In this document: one piece after another, positions 12,011 through 23,059 of the stretch
Layout: each line of letters starts with the position of its first letter
How positions within the stretch are numbered: the stretch's first letter is position 1
Assembly (NCBI GenBank): GCA_009617715.1
Contig: VTFK01000033.1
Location: 1,488,001 to 1,552,000 of the forward strand
Source: Plectrocnemia conspersa
Taxonomy: Eukaryota > Arthropoda > Insecta > Trichoptera > Polycentropodidae
Direction of reading: 5' to 3'
Length of the DNA stretch: 64,000 bases
Program-made: the position numbers and the translations under genes
The notes under the pieces: model-generated
Database searches by the model: none
Told to the model about the DNA's origin: nothing
Seen by the model: the letters and a program-made list of their open reading frames with translations, nothing else

Positions 12011-13273
12011 TCTTTCGGGTACTTTCCCGCTATTTGGAAAACCGCAAAGATCCACCCAATTAGAAAGCCAGGAAAGGATAACACTATCGCAATTAATTAT
12101 CGTCCAATAAGCTTATTACCGTCATTCAGTAAACTATTTGAAAAAAAAATAATTTTATCACGTTTAAAGGGATCTTTGGGGAATAAAATTATCAATGAAC
12201 AATTTGGCTTCCGCGAAAACCACTCTACGACTCATCAGCTCAATAGGTTAACAGAGCACATCTCTGCTAATTTTAACATGAAAAAATCAACGGGACTCTT
12301 ATTGTTAGATGTGGAAAAAGCGTTTGATACTGTGTGGCATGATGGGTTGATTTACAAACTCCACAAATATAAAACCCCTAACTATCTGCTACACTTGTTA
12401 CGCTCCTACCTTGATCGTCGAAGTTATGTTGTTTCAGTAAATAATGAACAATCGATACCGCGTAATATCCCAGCTGGTGTTCCTCAGGGGAGTTTACTTG
12501 GACCGTTCCTTTTCATTTTGTACACAAATGATATACCTATTTTAAAAAATACTTGTCTTTCAATGTATGCCGATGATACGGCGATAATGAGTAGCTCTTA
12601 CGGTCTTAAGCCTATTTCAATAAAATTGCAAAAATCCTTAACTCTCTTAAGTAATTATTTCAAAAAGTGGAAAATAAAAATAAATCAGGACAAAACGGAG
12701 GCTATAATTTTTACAACTCGAAGACAACCTTTGCCCCCGACTATTATAAGCGAGCAGGGAAAGTGTATAGAATGGAAGGCGAGCGTTAAGTACCTCGGAA
12801 TTCACCTGGACTCCAAGCTTAAATTTAATAAACATATAACCGAACTTAAATCTAAAGGGCTCGCAGCCATTGCGGCGTTAAAACCAATTTTTAATCGAAA
12901 AAGTGCGCTAAATACTAAAAATAAAATTCTATTATATAAGCAATTAATCAGACCGGCAATGACTTACGCCTGCCCAGTGTGGAGTAATACGTGTAATACT
13001 AACTTTTCTAAGCTACAAGTTGTTCAAAATAAAGCTATAAAAATAATTTATAATACACCTTTTTATACTAACCTCAAAAAACTTCATAATAAATATTTAA
13101 TTCCAACTATTAAAGAACATGTTCACCACCATACTAATAATTATTATAAAAAAAAAATACCGCGAAATCATACTAACCCGTTAATCTCAAGAATCGGTGA
13201 TTACGACAAAAAAACAAACTCAAATTTAAATATAAACACAAAATGCCAAAGCACATCTTGCTCTGACGCATAA
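12011..13273 (+). pseudogene. LINE ORF2 reverse transcriptase domain
   Basis: The frame is open from about 12011 to the stop at 13271-13273. The first part, with no ATG, reads FPAIWKTAKIHPIRKPGKDN then INYRPISLLPSFSKLFEKKI, the conserved entry to Jockey-type reverse transcriptases. Further motifs are FGFRENHSTTHQL, LLDVEKAFDTVWHDGL (catalytic Asp), AGVPQGSLLGP, MYADDTA with the catalytic YADD at 12566-12577, and VKYLGIHLD. The C-terminal part (RPAMTYACPVWSN and beyond) is also typical. It is cut off from the endonuclease by frame changes, so no full ORF2 can be made. Confidence 0.9.
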
Positions 13274-13680
13274 ATTTTATCTATTAATTTAACAGCTCCA
13301 GGTCCACGAGTTTTATATTAAAAATATAAAAAATTTATTTTTTTTTTTTTTTTTATAATTTTTTTTTTTTTTTTTTTTTTTTTGTTAAAGGTGTTTATGT
13401 ACTTTGACCTAAACTTAACGTATTTTATGTTATTTTTATTATTCTTATTTTTGTAATTCCTCTTAATTTAGCTAATCAATCGTAAATTGTGATAATGGTA
13501 ATTAACCAGCAACCAATGAAATGTAAATATATATGTTTATAAAATGTATTATTTAATTATGTAAATATTTTTTATGAATCGCGCTATACAGCCGGCGCTG
13601 TGATGTGCAAAGTAGCGTTCTCTCACACTTCGCTCGTTCGTGCGGCCATTGTTGGATTAAATCTCTTCTATATTATTAAA
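13274..13680 (+). other. Probable LINE 3' untranslated region
   Basis: After the ORF2 stop come two long T-rich runs (13337-13383) and then 300 bp of AT-rich sequence. It ends in a more GC-rich block (13575-13660) that may be the conserved 3' end. The exact terminus is not resolved. Confidence 0.4.
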
Positions 13681-13779
13681 CTATCATAGCACCCGTCGAA
13701 AACAATGGATAATAAATCATGTATGTTGGAGTAATATGACTTAATGCGTTGATAATATTTTTTTATTAAAATAAAACCA

Positions 13780-14060
13780 TTAAAACCAACAGGTTACCCC
13801 AAAGCATTTATCACAATGGTCGAAAACGGGAAGAACAATTTTTTTTAAATGGTATAAAATACAAAAATTAAACATTGAGAATCGGACCAGCTCCTCATAG
13901 TTCACATTGGAACAATCAACGTACAATAAGAGCTTAAGAAGCGAGTAAATACTAGTTAGTATAACTGCCACTTTCCGATGCTAAAAGATAAACGATTGTC
14001 AGCAAGAGTACACTGTTAAACACTTTTAAGTCATCGGCATACAACAACAGTTTATAATGG
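13780..14060 (-). pseudogene. Minus-strand retroelement relic with YADD motif
   Basis: The minus strand encodes YADDLKVF at 14018-14041, a reverse-transcriptase catalytic motif of the LINE type. Nearby, TTCCGATGCTAAAAGATAAA (13973-13992) has a close relative at 30187-30206. The flanking minus-strand frame is open but does not clearly match further reverse-transcriptase motifs. This is a short relic of a second LINE family or of a chimeric repeat. Confidence 0.5.
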
Positions 14061-14254
14061 CTATATTTATGTAGTTTAATAACAATAAAAATAACAGTAG
14101 TTTAAAGCATTTTAGAACTCCAGAAAAACATATTCAAGACTCAAGAGTTTTTGCAGTATACTGTCATGACAAAGCTTTTTAAAAACATATAAGTATTGTA
14201 TTCGTTCGAACTACTATATCATATATTGTCTATCTAGACATAGTCTAAGTTCAG

Positions 14255-14330
14255 AATAACGTAGTCCGTAAGGTCTAGACTAGTAACATGGAGACCACGG
14301 GTTCGAGCAACGAACAACAAAAATTCATAA
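14255..14330 (+). mobile_element. SINE head (tRNA-like), plus strand
   Basis: GTAGTCCGTAAGG (14261-14273) resembles an RNA polymerase III A box, and GGGTTCGAGC (14299-14308) resembles a B box. The segment between them (CTAGACTAGTAAC) matches the SINE copies at 22.1 and 32.1 kb in the opposite orientation. Confidence 0.6.
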
Positions 14331-14339
14331 TTTTTCAAT

Positions 14340-15560
14340 TAACAAAAAAATCAAGGGATGTAAATGCTCCCTCTTCTCTCTCCACAACGTCCCTGTGTTT
14401 TACATATTAAAAATCAATTTTAATTTAATGTCGCTGTATTATTCAAGTATTAAAACCAAATAGGGGCTTTTCGTATATCGTTTGCGATATATTAATGCTG
14501 AGTTTTGGGAATCGGGAAGCAATAAAGTATGGCGCAAACGCCACATAATGCTCTGCATGATTTTATCACGTCAGCAGTTTGGCGTGAGCATTACACGATC
14601 TATTTCAGAGTTTTCCAACTATCTAAAGTTTAATTAAAGATTGGCGTATGTAATGTATGTATAATAAAAATGTTGGAAATATCAAAAAAAACGTGCGGTA
14701 CAAAAACACTGAAAGGTGTATTAATGCGATACGACGAAAGCTCCAGCCACTTTATAATGCAGCGGAATAGCTCTGTTCGGAGTTTACGACCGCAAGGATG
14801 TTCTCGTGTGTCTTATCGTCCTCGCCGTACGTCAAGGAAACGTACGTCGAATTTCGAAAGGGAACCAGTCACGCAGAAAGTCTATGCAAATGAAGCGTAC
14901 GTTCCGATGAAATATGACAACAGACTGCTCGTTTAATACAAAGAGCACTTCCACAATTCTCAAACTTTCGGAACGATAAGTCGAGCGCGTACATATGTAT
15001 GTATGTAATGTATGTTTTAACTGCTTTCGTAGATAAATTTTGCATCGGGGTATTCGCGTTAAAACGGAACGAACTGAAATCGGTCATAGTTGCAAATATC
15101 TGCTGGGACGTTGATAAATAGATTACTTAACAACAAAGTGCTTTTAATACGTCAAATGTACATAAATGGCACATTTATTCATTAAATTTATCACGTACAT
15201 ATCAAGTAAATATTAAAAAAAATGTCCTGTGGAATTAATTACGAATCATAATGAAAAATACTTTATCAGATCAAAGGTAAAAAGCAAACAATCAAAAATG
15301 ATAACAAAGCATGTTCAAATATTTTTTTAGAAACCTCAAAAAATTTTCATAAAATTATATCACCTTCTCGTATTATTCTTAATAAATATAATAAAAATTT
15401 CCGCTTTACTGAAAGTCGCTATTGAAACGTTAAATCTATTGAAAGTTGCTACGTTAGATATGGACTATTTTATTTTAATTTTAATATACATCTAACCATC
15501 ACGACTCGATAGGTTTCCCAGATTATACAAACAATATTAAAAAATATAAAACAATTATGA
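14340..15560. other. No recognised gene; moderately GC-rich stretch 14480-14940
   Basis: An 88-codon plus-strand frame (14670-14936) lies in a CG-rich segment with repeated ACGTACGTC words. It has no recognisable protein features and is treated as non-coding. The rest is AT-rich. Confidence 0.4.
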
Positions 15561-15569
15561 TGCACATCA

Positions 15570-16190
15570 AAAATCGATGTGCACCATTCTCAATTTGTAT
15601 TTGACAAGCTCGTTAAGAAGCTGAATGTCTCGTGCAAAAGAAGCGTTCTCAAGCACTGACGTCTTATATTAAATATAGAAAAAGTTTTCGACACAGTATG
15701 GTATGACGGTTTGATTCATAAACAATACAAAACTCCTGACTATCAGAAACGCTTAATACGCATATACACGAAAAGTAGGAGTTACTATGTTTCATTAAAT
15801 ACCACGAAAAATTCCAACTGGAATTCCTCAAGGCCGTTTCTCTATCCCAAAAATACAAAATACGCATTTACGCTGAAGATACAACTATTTTAAGTGCCCA
15901 TGGTCTTAAACCAATCGTGAAAAATCTACAAAAATATTTTTAGAGGTGAAAAATTAAAATCAACCGAATTAATGCAGAAAAAATATTTTCACAAAAATAT
16001 TACCACTTCTTCTGAATGAAGATGGCAGTAACAAAAAATGAAAAACAAGCGTTAAATACCTGGACTTCAAGCTTAAATTTAATAAACATATTTTGGAACT
16101 TCGCTCTAAAGGGCTTGCCGCATTGCGCCCTTTAACCTAACTATAAAAAATAGAATTTTAATATATAAACATTTAACAAGGCCCATTTTT
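15570..16190 (+). pseudogene. Decayed LINE reverse transcriptase, same family as 9.3-13.7 kb
   Basis: The frame fragments NIEKVFDTVWYDGLIHKQYK and IYTKSRSYYVSLN, a decayed AEDTTI in the catalytic-motif region (15867-15893), and the later VKYLDFKLKFNKHILELRSK with GLAALRP follow the same order as in the well-preserved LINE (12310-12890). Many indels are present. It is an older, truncated copy on the same strand. Confidence 0.8.
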
Positions 16191-16540
16191 TGAGATAAGC
16201 GTTAAACGATAATAAAGAGTGAGCCTTTCCATCATTTTGTTTCGTTTAATGATCGAGCTCTGCAAATTTCGGTCATAGTAGATACAGCCAAAAACAAGTT
16301 TTTAAGGTTTGAAAGCATTTTTTTTGTTAACAAATGCGTCGCATTTCGAAACAAAAAAAGGCGCATAATGGAACATAAATTTTAGAGTGGCACTAGTCAC
16401 TCGCGTATATTGAGAAAAAACGACGTATACAAATTGTTTCATTCAAAGGTTTTTTTAAATTTTGTTTAAGATAGTACAAACGCATATTTTTTAAATTATT
16501 TAAATATTTAAATATATGAGTATTTGTATAAATATTCAAA
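16186..16540 (+). repeat. Direct repeat unit 1 (about 0.35 kb)
   Basis: This unit shares with 16719-17075 the words GATAAGCGTT, ATAATAAAG, GCCTTTCCA, TCATAGTAGAT, TTTCGAAACAAA, AGGCGCATAA, TTTTAGAG and GGCACTAGTCACTC in the same order. The offset is 533 bp. Confidence 0.8.
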
Positions 16541-16718
16541 AAAAAGATCGGATCTATATCGCTGATTTTATATGCGGTTTTATGTATATAAATTAAATAA
16601 CTAGAAATACATTTAATTTGATTGAATTATTGAACTTATTGAAATAAAATCTTTGCGTCTTGAAAAAACATATACAAAAACATTACACGAACTTCATAGA
16701 AAATTGCGACGCAAACTC

Positions 16719-17075
16719 GTTTTTAAGATAAGCGTTGAACAATAATAAAGGGTGTGCCTTTCCAATATTTTGATTCGTTTATCGAACAAATTCTGCGAAT
16801 TTCGATCATAGTAGATGCGGCCGATAAACATTTCAACATTTCGAAAACATAGAAACATATTTTTTAGAAAAAGCGTCTCATTATCTTGAATTTCGAAACA
16901 AAATAAAGGCGCATAAAGGACCATGGATTTTAGAGCGGCACTAGTCACTCAGGTACATTAAGAGAAAAACGACTACCTGTTTTGCACAAGTATACAAGAT
17001 TTTTTCAAATTTCATTCGAGATAGTAAAAACGAATATTCGATCAATTATTCGAATATTTATATAGTTAGAAATCT
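16719..17075 (+). repeat. Direct repeat unit 2 (about 0.35 kb)
   Basis: Diverged second copy of the 16186-16540 unit. It continues into ATTCGAATA palindromic words at 17030-17085. Class unknown. Confidence 0.8.
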
Positions 17076-17099
17076 GGCGAATAATTCGAATAAGACACT

Positions 17100-17420
17100 A
17101 GTTGGAACGTTGTTGATATATATGGAAAAAAGCTGAGGGCCGAAAATGTTGCCCTGTGATACTTTTTTTTTTCCTTTGATTGAGATAGTATATTTTTTGT
17201 CGCTAATATGCTAATACATGAAAGAGTAACTTTAGCTTTGATTGGCTAATATATCAATCCATCGCTCCAGACAGTATCGAAAGCCTTTTCTATATCTAGA
17301 AGCGCCATGCCTGTATCTCTTCGGATATTATTTTTGTTAAATATAACTCGGCAACTATAGTGAGCTGGTGTGGCGTCAAATAGCACGATCTAAAACCAAA
17401 TTCAAAACTTGGTATAATTG
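17100..17420 (-). pseudogene. Decayed LINE reverse transcriptase on the minus strand
   Basis: The minus strand reads, with indels, EFGFRSCYLTPHQL, then MALLDIEKAFDTVWSDGLIY in a shifted frame. About 100 bp further along comes VSQGNIFGPQLFSIYINNVP. These are successive reverse-transcriptase motifs: template grip, catalytic Asp block and the GxPQGxxLGPxLF block. It resembles the Jockey/I group but differs enough from the 9.3 kb element to be a separate subfamily. Confidence 0.8.
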
Positions 17421-17429
17421 ATTTACTGA

Positions 17430-18281
17430 AAGTAAATGAGATCACTCCAAGATGTCTATTTTATATATACATATGTCAATGATAAGATAAGTCACTCAAA
17501 TATTTTTTGAGCATGTTCCTTACCTAATTTTTGAATTGGAAAAAACAGGAAACGGAGAAATAGCATACATTTAGATTTTTCAAGAGACTTGAGTGAACTA
17601 CGCTAAGATTTTTTTACAACTGGTGCAACTTTTTTAACGGTTGTTAGATATTGTGTATTCCTATCTTACTTAAAAGGGCGTAATAATTTATTTTATAATT
17701 GGTCGCTAGCATATATTTGCGAAACGATTTGGAGGTCTCATTAAATCATAAAATTTAATAAGACTTCGCAATCCCAATTTTTTTTATTTGAGAGTAATTC
17801 ACTAGAGACCACTTTTTCCGATAACTCTGAGAAAAACGGATAATATTTCGAGCGCCTATTATTTCACACAGTTATTCGTGCCTTAATCAACAGTGTCTTA
17901 AAAACAAATTAGTTCATACAGAGTCATTAAAAAGTACAAAATGTCGGCTTTTTAATGGTTCAATTGACTCGTGCGAATAAATATAATGTATTGTACTCGA
18001 TTAATAACCTTTCGCCATCGAAGTAATGCACACAGACCGCGATTGGCGTTCATTTATCAAGTTTTATCGGCACACTTCGAAAACTTTTCAAGACTCGGTC
18101 GCGAAGTGAAATATGAAGCGAACTGCGCAACAGAACACAAACCGTTTCGACAAATTAAAAAGCGATTAATCGCCGCCGTAACGATACCCTTTTGCCGACT
18201 TTGAAGCGGGGCTCGTAAATTATAAATTTTCCCAAGGCTGGGAAAATATTATCGATAAGGAAATAAAAAAATTCAGCTTAC
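17430..18281. other. KChIP intron side, no recognised feature
   Basis: This is AT-rich DNA that becomes more GC-balanced from about 18000 up to the KChIP exon, as is often seen next to exons. No further exon was recognised. Confidence 0.5.
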
Positions 18282-18352
18282 CTCGAAGCTAATTTTTCCG
18301 CCCTGCTTCTGCTTCATCGTGTTGAAGACGTAGTGAGCGTAGTTGGTAGCGT
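18282..18352 (-). CDS. KChIP internal exon, start of EF-hand 2
   Basis: The 71-nt exon supplies AC plus 23 codons. Joined to the upstream exon it reads DATNYAHYVFNTMKQKQGGK and then ISFE. The YAHYVFN helix and the xISFE end of the loop match EF-hand 2 of KChIPs. The acceptor is cgtttcag and the donor is gtaagct; it leaves in phase 0. The acidic calcium-coordinating residues usual at loop positions 1, 3 and 5 (D-x-D/N-x-D/N) are replaced by K, K and G, so this loop probably does not bind calcium as it stands. The remainder of the protein (EF-hands 3 and 4) should follow to the left, but no matching exon was recognised down to position 1. The intron on that side would then exceed 18 kb. Confidence 0.9.
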
Positions 18353-19199
18353 CTGAAACGAGTTAAATTGTATTTACGGCTGCGCATAAAAAATAAACAA
18401 TCTTATTTAAATGTGAATATAAGAGAACAAAGAAAGAGAGAGAGAGATGAATAAAGCAACGAATCACAATATACGTATATGTATTCTATTTTCTGTAAAC
18501 CATTAAATTCGCTATTCCTAATTGAATTTAGCCTCGGACGAATCTACAATTGAAACACATCTATAAAAACATACACATATATATAACGTAGACAAACTTT
18601 CATGTTATTAGTCCCTTGAATAAAAATAGTTCTTGCGTTTTTACATTATATTTATTTCAAAGGTTTAATATGCATTATGTCACCTAGTAATTATTGCTTA
18701 AAAATTCTACATTGCCTAACGCGAGCAGTTTTGTCACTGTCAGTTTTAACGTTGGATTCTGTTCCATTATTTTTATTAAAAATATAATTTGTTTTAACAT
18801 ATGTAATATTCTCTATAAGCTACATTCACCTTTTAATTATAGATTTTTTGATACATATATTTGATTAACTTTAAATATTCAACCGTGAAATCAGAAAAAA
18901 TAAGGGAATCAAAGATGATTGATTGGGATAATAATACATGATTATTATTTTAAAATATTTGGGTTTATATGAGATTTAGAACCAGGTCATCGACTTAATT
19001 GTCACAAATTTAGCTATTTTTAATATAAATTTGTACTTAAATGTAAAATAAATACAGAAATCAACGAGTATAATACTCCGAAAATGTAAGACAAATCAAA
19101 TCAATGAACCAATAAGAACTAACTATTTGCAATAATGGTGTAATATGAACTGAAAAAAAAATATTTGTTAATTTAATTTATTTAATCCATTATTAATTA

Positions 19200-19290
19200 A
19201 TTAAAGTATACCAGCACTATACGACCAGTAATATATGGTCGGTGATTAATTCTGAAAGATCAGGGTTCGAATCCCATATGAACCTTTGAG
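19200..19290 (+). mobile_element. tRNA-like SINE head, second family
   Basis: GGGTTCGAATCCC (19263-19275) is a perfect B-box core. The downstream CATATGAACC has a relative at 62043 (TTTAAATCCCATATGGACCC). The upstream half does not fold as a cloverleaf by eye, so a functional tRNA gene is unlikely. Confidence 0.4.
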
Positions 19291-19719
19291 TTTTTCAAGT
19301 TCTATCGTATCTGGGAGATCGGAATTAGTGATGATATTATTAAATTATATTTTTATCGTTTATCACAGATAGGGTTTTCTTAGATTTATCTAAATAAATG
19401 CAACTTTAAAACAGTCAATTTGGAAGCCATATTAATTTTTTTTAAAGAGTTCTTAAAATGTTCTCACAAATATATATTTGTAATGCTTTGAAGAATAAAT
19501 ATATTTTACATAGTTAGTTGTATATAAATGGTGATTATTATTTTACTTTTTATTTTTTTGAGAGATTTCCTGTAAATCAAAAAAAAATGTTTTGTATTTT
19601 AAAACCTAATGTAATTAAGGTAAAAAATATTGAATTAATAAAAAAAAAATAACGAATACAAAAATGTGACTGTGTTAATATGATATGGAAAAATATTTAT
19701 AAAAATAGATTATAAAATA

Positions 19720-20100
19720 AACAGATTAAAACGGAATATCGTTACAATTCAAAACTGTGGTTTAATGATGATGTAAAAAATACTTTAAAGAAAAAATATG
19801 AATTGTACAAAATATTTAAAATAATAAAAGCAAAACGAGTAGAATATAAAGTCTTAAATGAAAAATGTAAAACATACCGACAGTGTAAATATGACAGTCA
19901 AACCATTAAGAATATCTAAAAATAAATGGCATAAAAAGTCGATTGATGAAATAAAAAATGATCCAAATAAGATAATCCAACTCAAACTCATTGATGGAAA
20001 TAAATTTAAATAACCTCATATAATAGCAGAAAAATTAATACACATTACATTGAGAGTATAGAAGAGATTTTGAATTCAATATCTAAGTTTAATAATTTAG
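19720..20100 (+). pseudogene. LINE ORF2 linker relic
   Basis: The frame LWFNDDVKNTLKKKYELYKI and the later LIDGNKFK, HIIAEKL and IESIEEI fragments resemble the region between endonuclease and reverse transcriptase in LINE ORF2 proteins (pattern PWFNxxVKxxxxxKxxLYKxYK, then ITDPxxIAxxFNxYFxxI). Stops and frameshifts are present. No catalytic motif survives, so the clade is unassigned. Confidence 0.5.
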
Positions 20101-20457
20101 TATAATATAACAATTGAATGTAAAATTACAATACAATGCATTTCAAATTTTCGTGTGAATTAATTTGATTTGTAAAATAATAAAATATTTTATTATTATA
20201 ATTAGTTTATACTGCTTCTAATCGTATTGCAATATTCCATTTCTATGATAAAACATACGCTGCAAATAGTTTTGAACGTAATCCAATTCCCTTTTACCGT
20301 TTGACATTAAGCCTTATAGATAGAATGAAAGAATGCGAACTGTGGTCCGCATTTTCACCGAGCACCATAATCGCCATGTGCGGCGAACTGATAAGCGGCT
20401 CTGCGATTGAAAATTATTTTGCTTATATGAATAAAATATTATACGAGTATTATTTAC

Positions 20458-20527
20458 CTCCTTGGGGGAAAAACTGCGAGAAGATGTGCTTGAAACTGTC
20501 CTCGTCGACCATTCCCGTGGGGCATTC
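20458..20527 (-). CDS. KChIP internal exon, EF-hand 1
   Basis: The 70-nt exon starts with GAATGCCCC and translates to ECPTGMVDEDSFKHIFSQFF followed by PQG and one extra base. This is the EF-hand 1 region of KChIP and other neuronal calcium sensors. In this family the first EF-hand is normally inactive because a Cys-Pro pair (here CPTG) sits in the loop, and that pair is present here. The acceptor is ctatctttgcag and the donor is gtaaata. The exon enters in phase 0, following YRGFKQ of the previous exon, and leaves in phase 1. The extra G joins AC of the next exon to make Asp, giving PQGD as in the family. The long plus-strand open frame over this position (20301-20924) is an antisense shadow. 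Confidence 0.92.
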
Positions 20528-21184
20528 CTGCAAAGATAGTAAACATAATATAATAGCAATCGAAGCGATTACGAACGAAGGGACCAGAGTTTTCCCATTT
20601 GATTTATCGCGACTCCGTTTCCTTTCGTTTCGTTCCGCCGCTAGTCTTCCTTTGCCGTCGAGGGTAAAGGAGGAAATATGGAATCGGAGCACAATGGCTT
20701 TAACAGATTGGCTCGATGAGCTTTCGCATATTTCACCGCTGAATCCTGTCGTTTGCGAGTGTGCGAATCGAAAACTTCCAATAACCACCTTATCGTTCAT
20801 TCTCTATACGAAATGGCGCTACGTCTACATTATTATTATCTTAATGCACTATTGCAACATAAATTATCGGGCTATCTGTAAACGTCTGACGATGCGTTCA
20901 AAATTTATCGTCGCATCGTACTAATCGCAAATCGTATATCATAGCGCTCAAACATAACTGAGAAGATCTTATCAATCAATATTATCTTATTAATGAATCA
21001 AAAAATTACCTTCATTGTGTGTTTGATGCTGTATCGATAGTCTTGGAATGAACTCACTAATTAATCTATTTATGCACGTGATAGAACTTGAAAACGTAAT
21101 GGTAAAATGAATATTTGAATCCTTACTCCAAATTATTGATTTTTATAGGATGACAAAAGAATATTTAAAAAATATTTAGTTTCA

Positions 21185-21386
21185 TTAGCATGCGGTGGCG
21201 CTGCTGTGCTGATAGGATTTAAAAGTGTAATATATCGGGTCAGTTAATATTTTTGGTCCTAACAACCATATATGTGGTCTAGTGGGTGACATCGTAACAC
21301 GTTAAAAAAACAGAACTGAAATAGGTCACTTCAAATCATCAAACGGGTCACTTAGTGACCCGCGGGTCATAGGTTACCGAGCCCTG
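21185..21386. mobile_element. Possible hAT-type terminal region
   Basis: The segment ends GGTTACCGAGCCCTG at 21386. Read inward this gives CAGGGCTCGGTAACC, a typical hAT-like terminus. Just inside are repeated GGGTCA/TGACCC words (21341-21370), which look like subterminal sites. The other terminus was not found. Confidence 0.4.
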
Positions 21387-21870
21387 TTTTATATCATGCG
21401 TCGCCGAAAAATCGCCGAGTTGCATTTATGTGCAGAATCATTAGGCGTAGAGATGCTGAAAATTGTAAAAGTTTTCGATCAGTTTCGGCTCTATTGAATA
21501 ATTTTGAATCTCCTGAAGCAAAGAATGATCATACAATAGATAAAAATAATAAGTATGCTTATGATGGCTTAAGGAAAAAAATAATATCTGCAGCCTTTTT
21601 AATGGATGTGAAGCTGTACGTTGTAAATAGAAAAATAAATGCACTATACCCTATTTGCGTTAACAGTCAATTCGAGAGCTATACATTGCCTCATTATTCA
21701 TAATTGAGAAAGAGGTGGCTTTACGCCCATATTATTAACTCTAAAGCACACGATAGAGATTTACGTTCGATATACTTATCATTACTTCTGTTTATATTTT
21801 GAAAAAAAAATAGAAATTAAAATCATTATATTTTATTAAATTTTAAGTCATTTAAGAACAGAATATAATT

Positions 21871-22015
21871 TCACTAGCGCCTATCAGTTAAATTATATAA
21901 TCGCTAGTAGAAATATATATATATATACTAGTCAAAATGTATCTGGACTTCACAAGTGAAAATATTACACATACACTGTAATATAAATATTTTTTAATAA
22001 ATCTTCCGTTGCAAT
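21871..22015. repeat. Repeat family B copy
   Basis: TTTCACTAGCGCCTATCAGT then TAAATTATATAATCGCTAGT, followed by GTATCTGGACTTCAC, recurs at 42227, 49643, 53765 and 54250. In those places it lies next to foldback family A and the C-rich module. Confidence 0.75.
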
Positions 22016-22020
22016 CTGAC

Positions 22021-22285
22021 AGGCGTAAGCCCAATGCGTTACAATGGTGGTAAATCTGTACCAACTAAGTAAATCAATCATATGTAAAACCACTAGACTA
22101 AAAGTCTGGGAATCGGTGACATCTATATTAATAATAATTAAAAATTATCATGTGTTTTACAATTTATAACCAATAGATGTCACAGCAGCTAGGGCCGGTT
22201 TTTATAATAACGCATTTTTAATAAATACAAATTTGAGTGCCGCTACTGGAATTCGAACCCGCAACTTCAGAGTTACTAGTCCTTA
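22021..22285 (-). mobile_element. tRNA-derived SINE, minus strand
   Basis: On the minus strand the B box GGGTTCGAATTCC (complement of 22248-22260) lies in the tRNA-like head, which is cut short at about 22285. The body carries an inverted repeat, GTGACATCTAT at 22116-22126 and ATAGATGTCAC at 22173-22183. The tail with CCCAATGCGTTACAATGG is at the left. The copy at 31998-32255 has the same structure. Confidence 0.75.
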
Positions 22286-22460
22286 ACTAACGTATATGAG
22301 TATCGTGTGCTTTAGAACTAATAGCAAAAGCGAAAACTCAAACTTGCCATCTTTTCTCAATTATAATTATTGATGAAATTTATTGCTCTCGAACTGACTG
22401 TGCTAACACAAATATGGTATAATTAAAGTTTTTAAAGAAATAAAACAGAATTTTGTATAG

Positions 22461-23020
22461 GGACGTCATTTTAGCTTTTTCCGGGGTAAGGGGGGAGCGG
22501 CAAAAGTTGGCCAGTTAATGATCGTTTCTTTAATATCTTAATTCTTTTAAGATTCATTTATTGTATTTCATTCAATTAAATGAAATTTTCTAGACGGATT
22601 CAAAGTAAATGAGCAAATGCCTCTATCTGCCCCCCCCCCGCCCCAAAATGACGTTTTTGTTTAGAATCTACATCAAAAGCAATAAAATCGTACCGTTGCA
22701 GTGGCAACGCTAGGTTTTCTAGCGTACATGATTAAACTTTTTATAGCAATATAACGAATTAAAGTGAGAATCGAATAAAGCACATCTAAACCGAATTTTG
22801 ACCAATAGGAGAGCGCAAAAAACAATTATCACATCTCAGATGTCAAAAATCCACGTCAAATTTGCTTTTAACGTGAATTTTTGACTTCTGAGAAGTGATA
22901 ATTATTTTCGCGCCCTCCTATTGACCAAAATTCGGTTTGAATACACTTTGACCAATACTCTTATTTCAGAAGTCCGTATTAATATCGGAAAGGATAGCTA
23001 TAATATTTATTAAACATAGT
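22461..23020. mobile_element. Foldback family A copy with C-rich module
   Basis: It starts with GACGTCATTTTAGCTTTTTC and a C-run module (22620-22655), then a partial arm, then the main inverted pair meeting at about 22861. The left arm has AGATGTCAAAAATCCACGTC and the right arm has GACTTCTGAGAAGTGATAAT. The central GC-rich tip seen in the 37.4 kb copy is deleted here. Confidence 0.8.
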
Positions 23021-23059
23021 GTAATATCAAAGTTCAGACAAACTTTTTTATTTTGCTTA

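Larger units (their letters stand above)
9298..13680 (+). mobile_element. Jockey-clade-like non-LTR retrotransposon, near full length, inactivated
   Basis: The element has the layout of Jockey-like LINEs: a GC-rich 5' end, ORF1 with three zinc knuckles, an overlapping ORF2 with apurinic-type endonuclease then reverse transcriptase, and a 3' region with long T runs (13337-13383) and further untranslated sequence. ORF1 carries one frameshift, and ORF2 carries at least two frame changes plus internal stops. It is therefore a dead copy, though its domains are well preserved. The left edge is set by the switch from AT-rich to GC-rich sequence at about 9298. The right edge is uncertain and no target duplication was found. 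Confidence 0.85.
18353..20457 (-). other. KChIP intron (2.1 kb)
   Basis: This intron lies between the EF-hand 1 and EF-hand 2 exons, with GT and AG ends on the minus strand. It holds a tRNA-like SINE head (about 19200-19290), a LINE linker relic (about 19720-20100) and a short GA run near 18437. The rest is plain AT-rich sequence. Confidence 0.85.

Noticed and set aside
19263..19275. Candidate tRNA gene from a perfect B box
   Set aside because: No cloverleaf with acceptor and anticodon stems can be drawn by eye; a tRNA-derived SINE head is more likely.
20301..20924. 207-codon plus-strand open frame
   Set aside because: It runs antisense to the KChIP EF-hand 1 exon and its flanks and has no recognisable motifs; it is a shadow.
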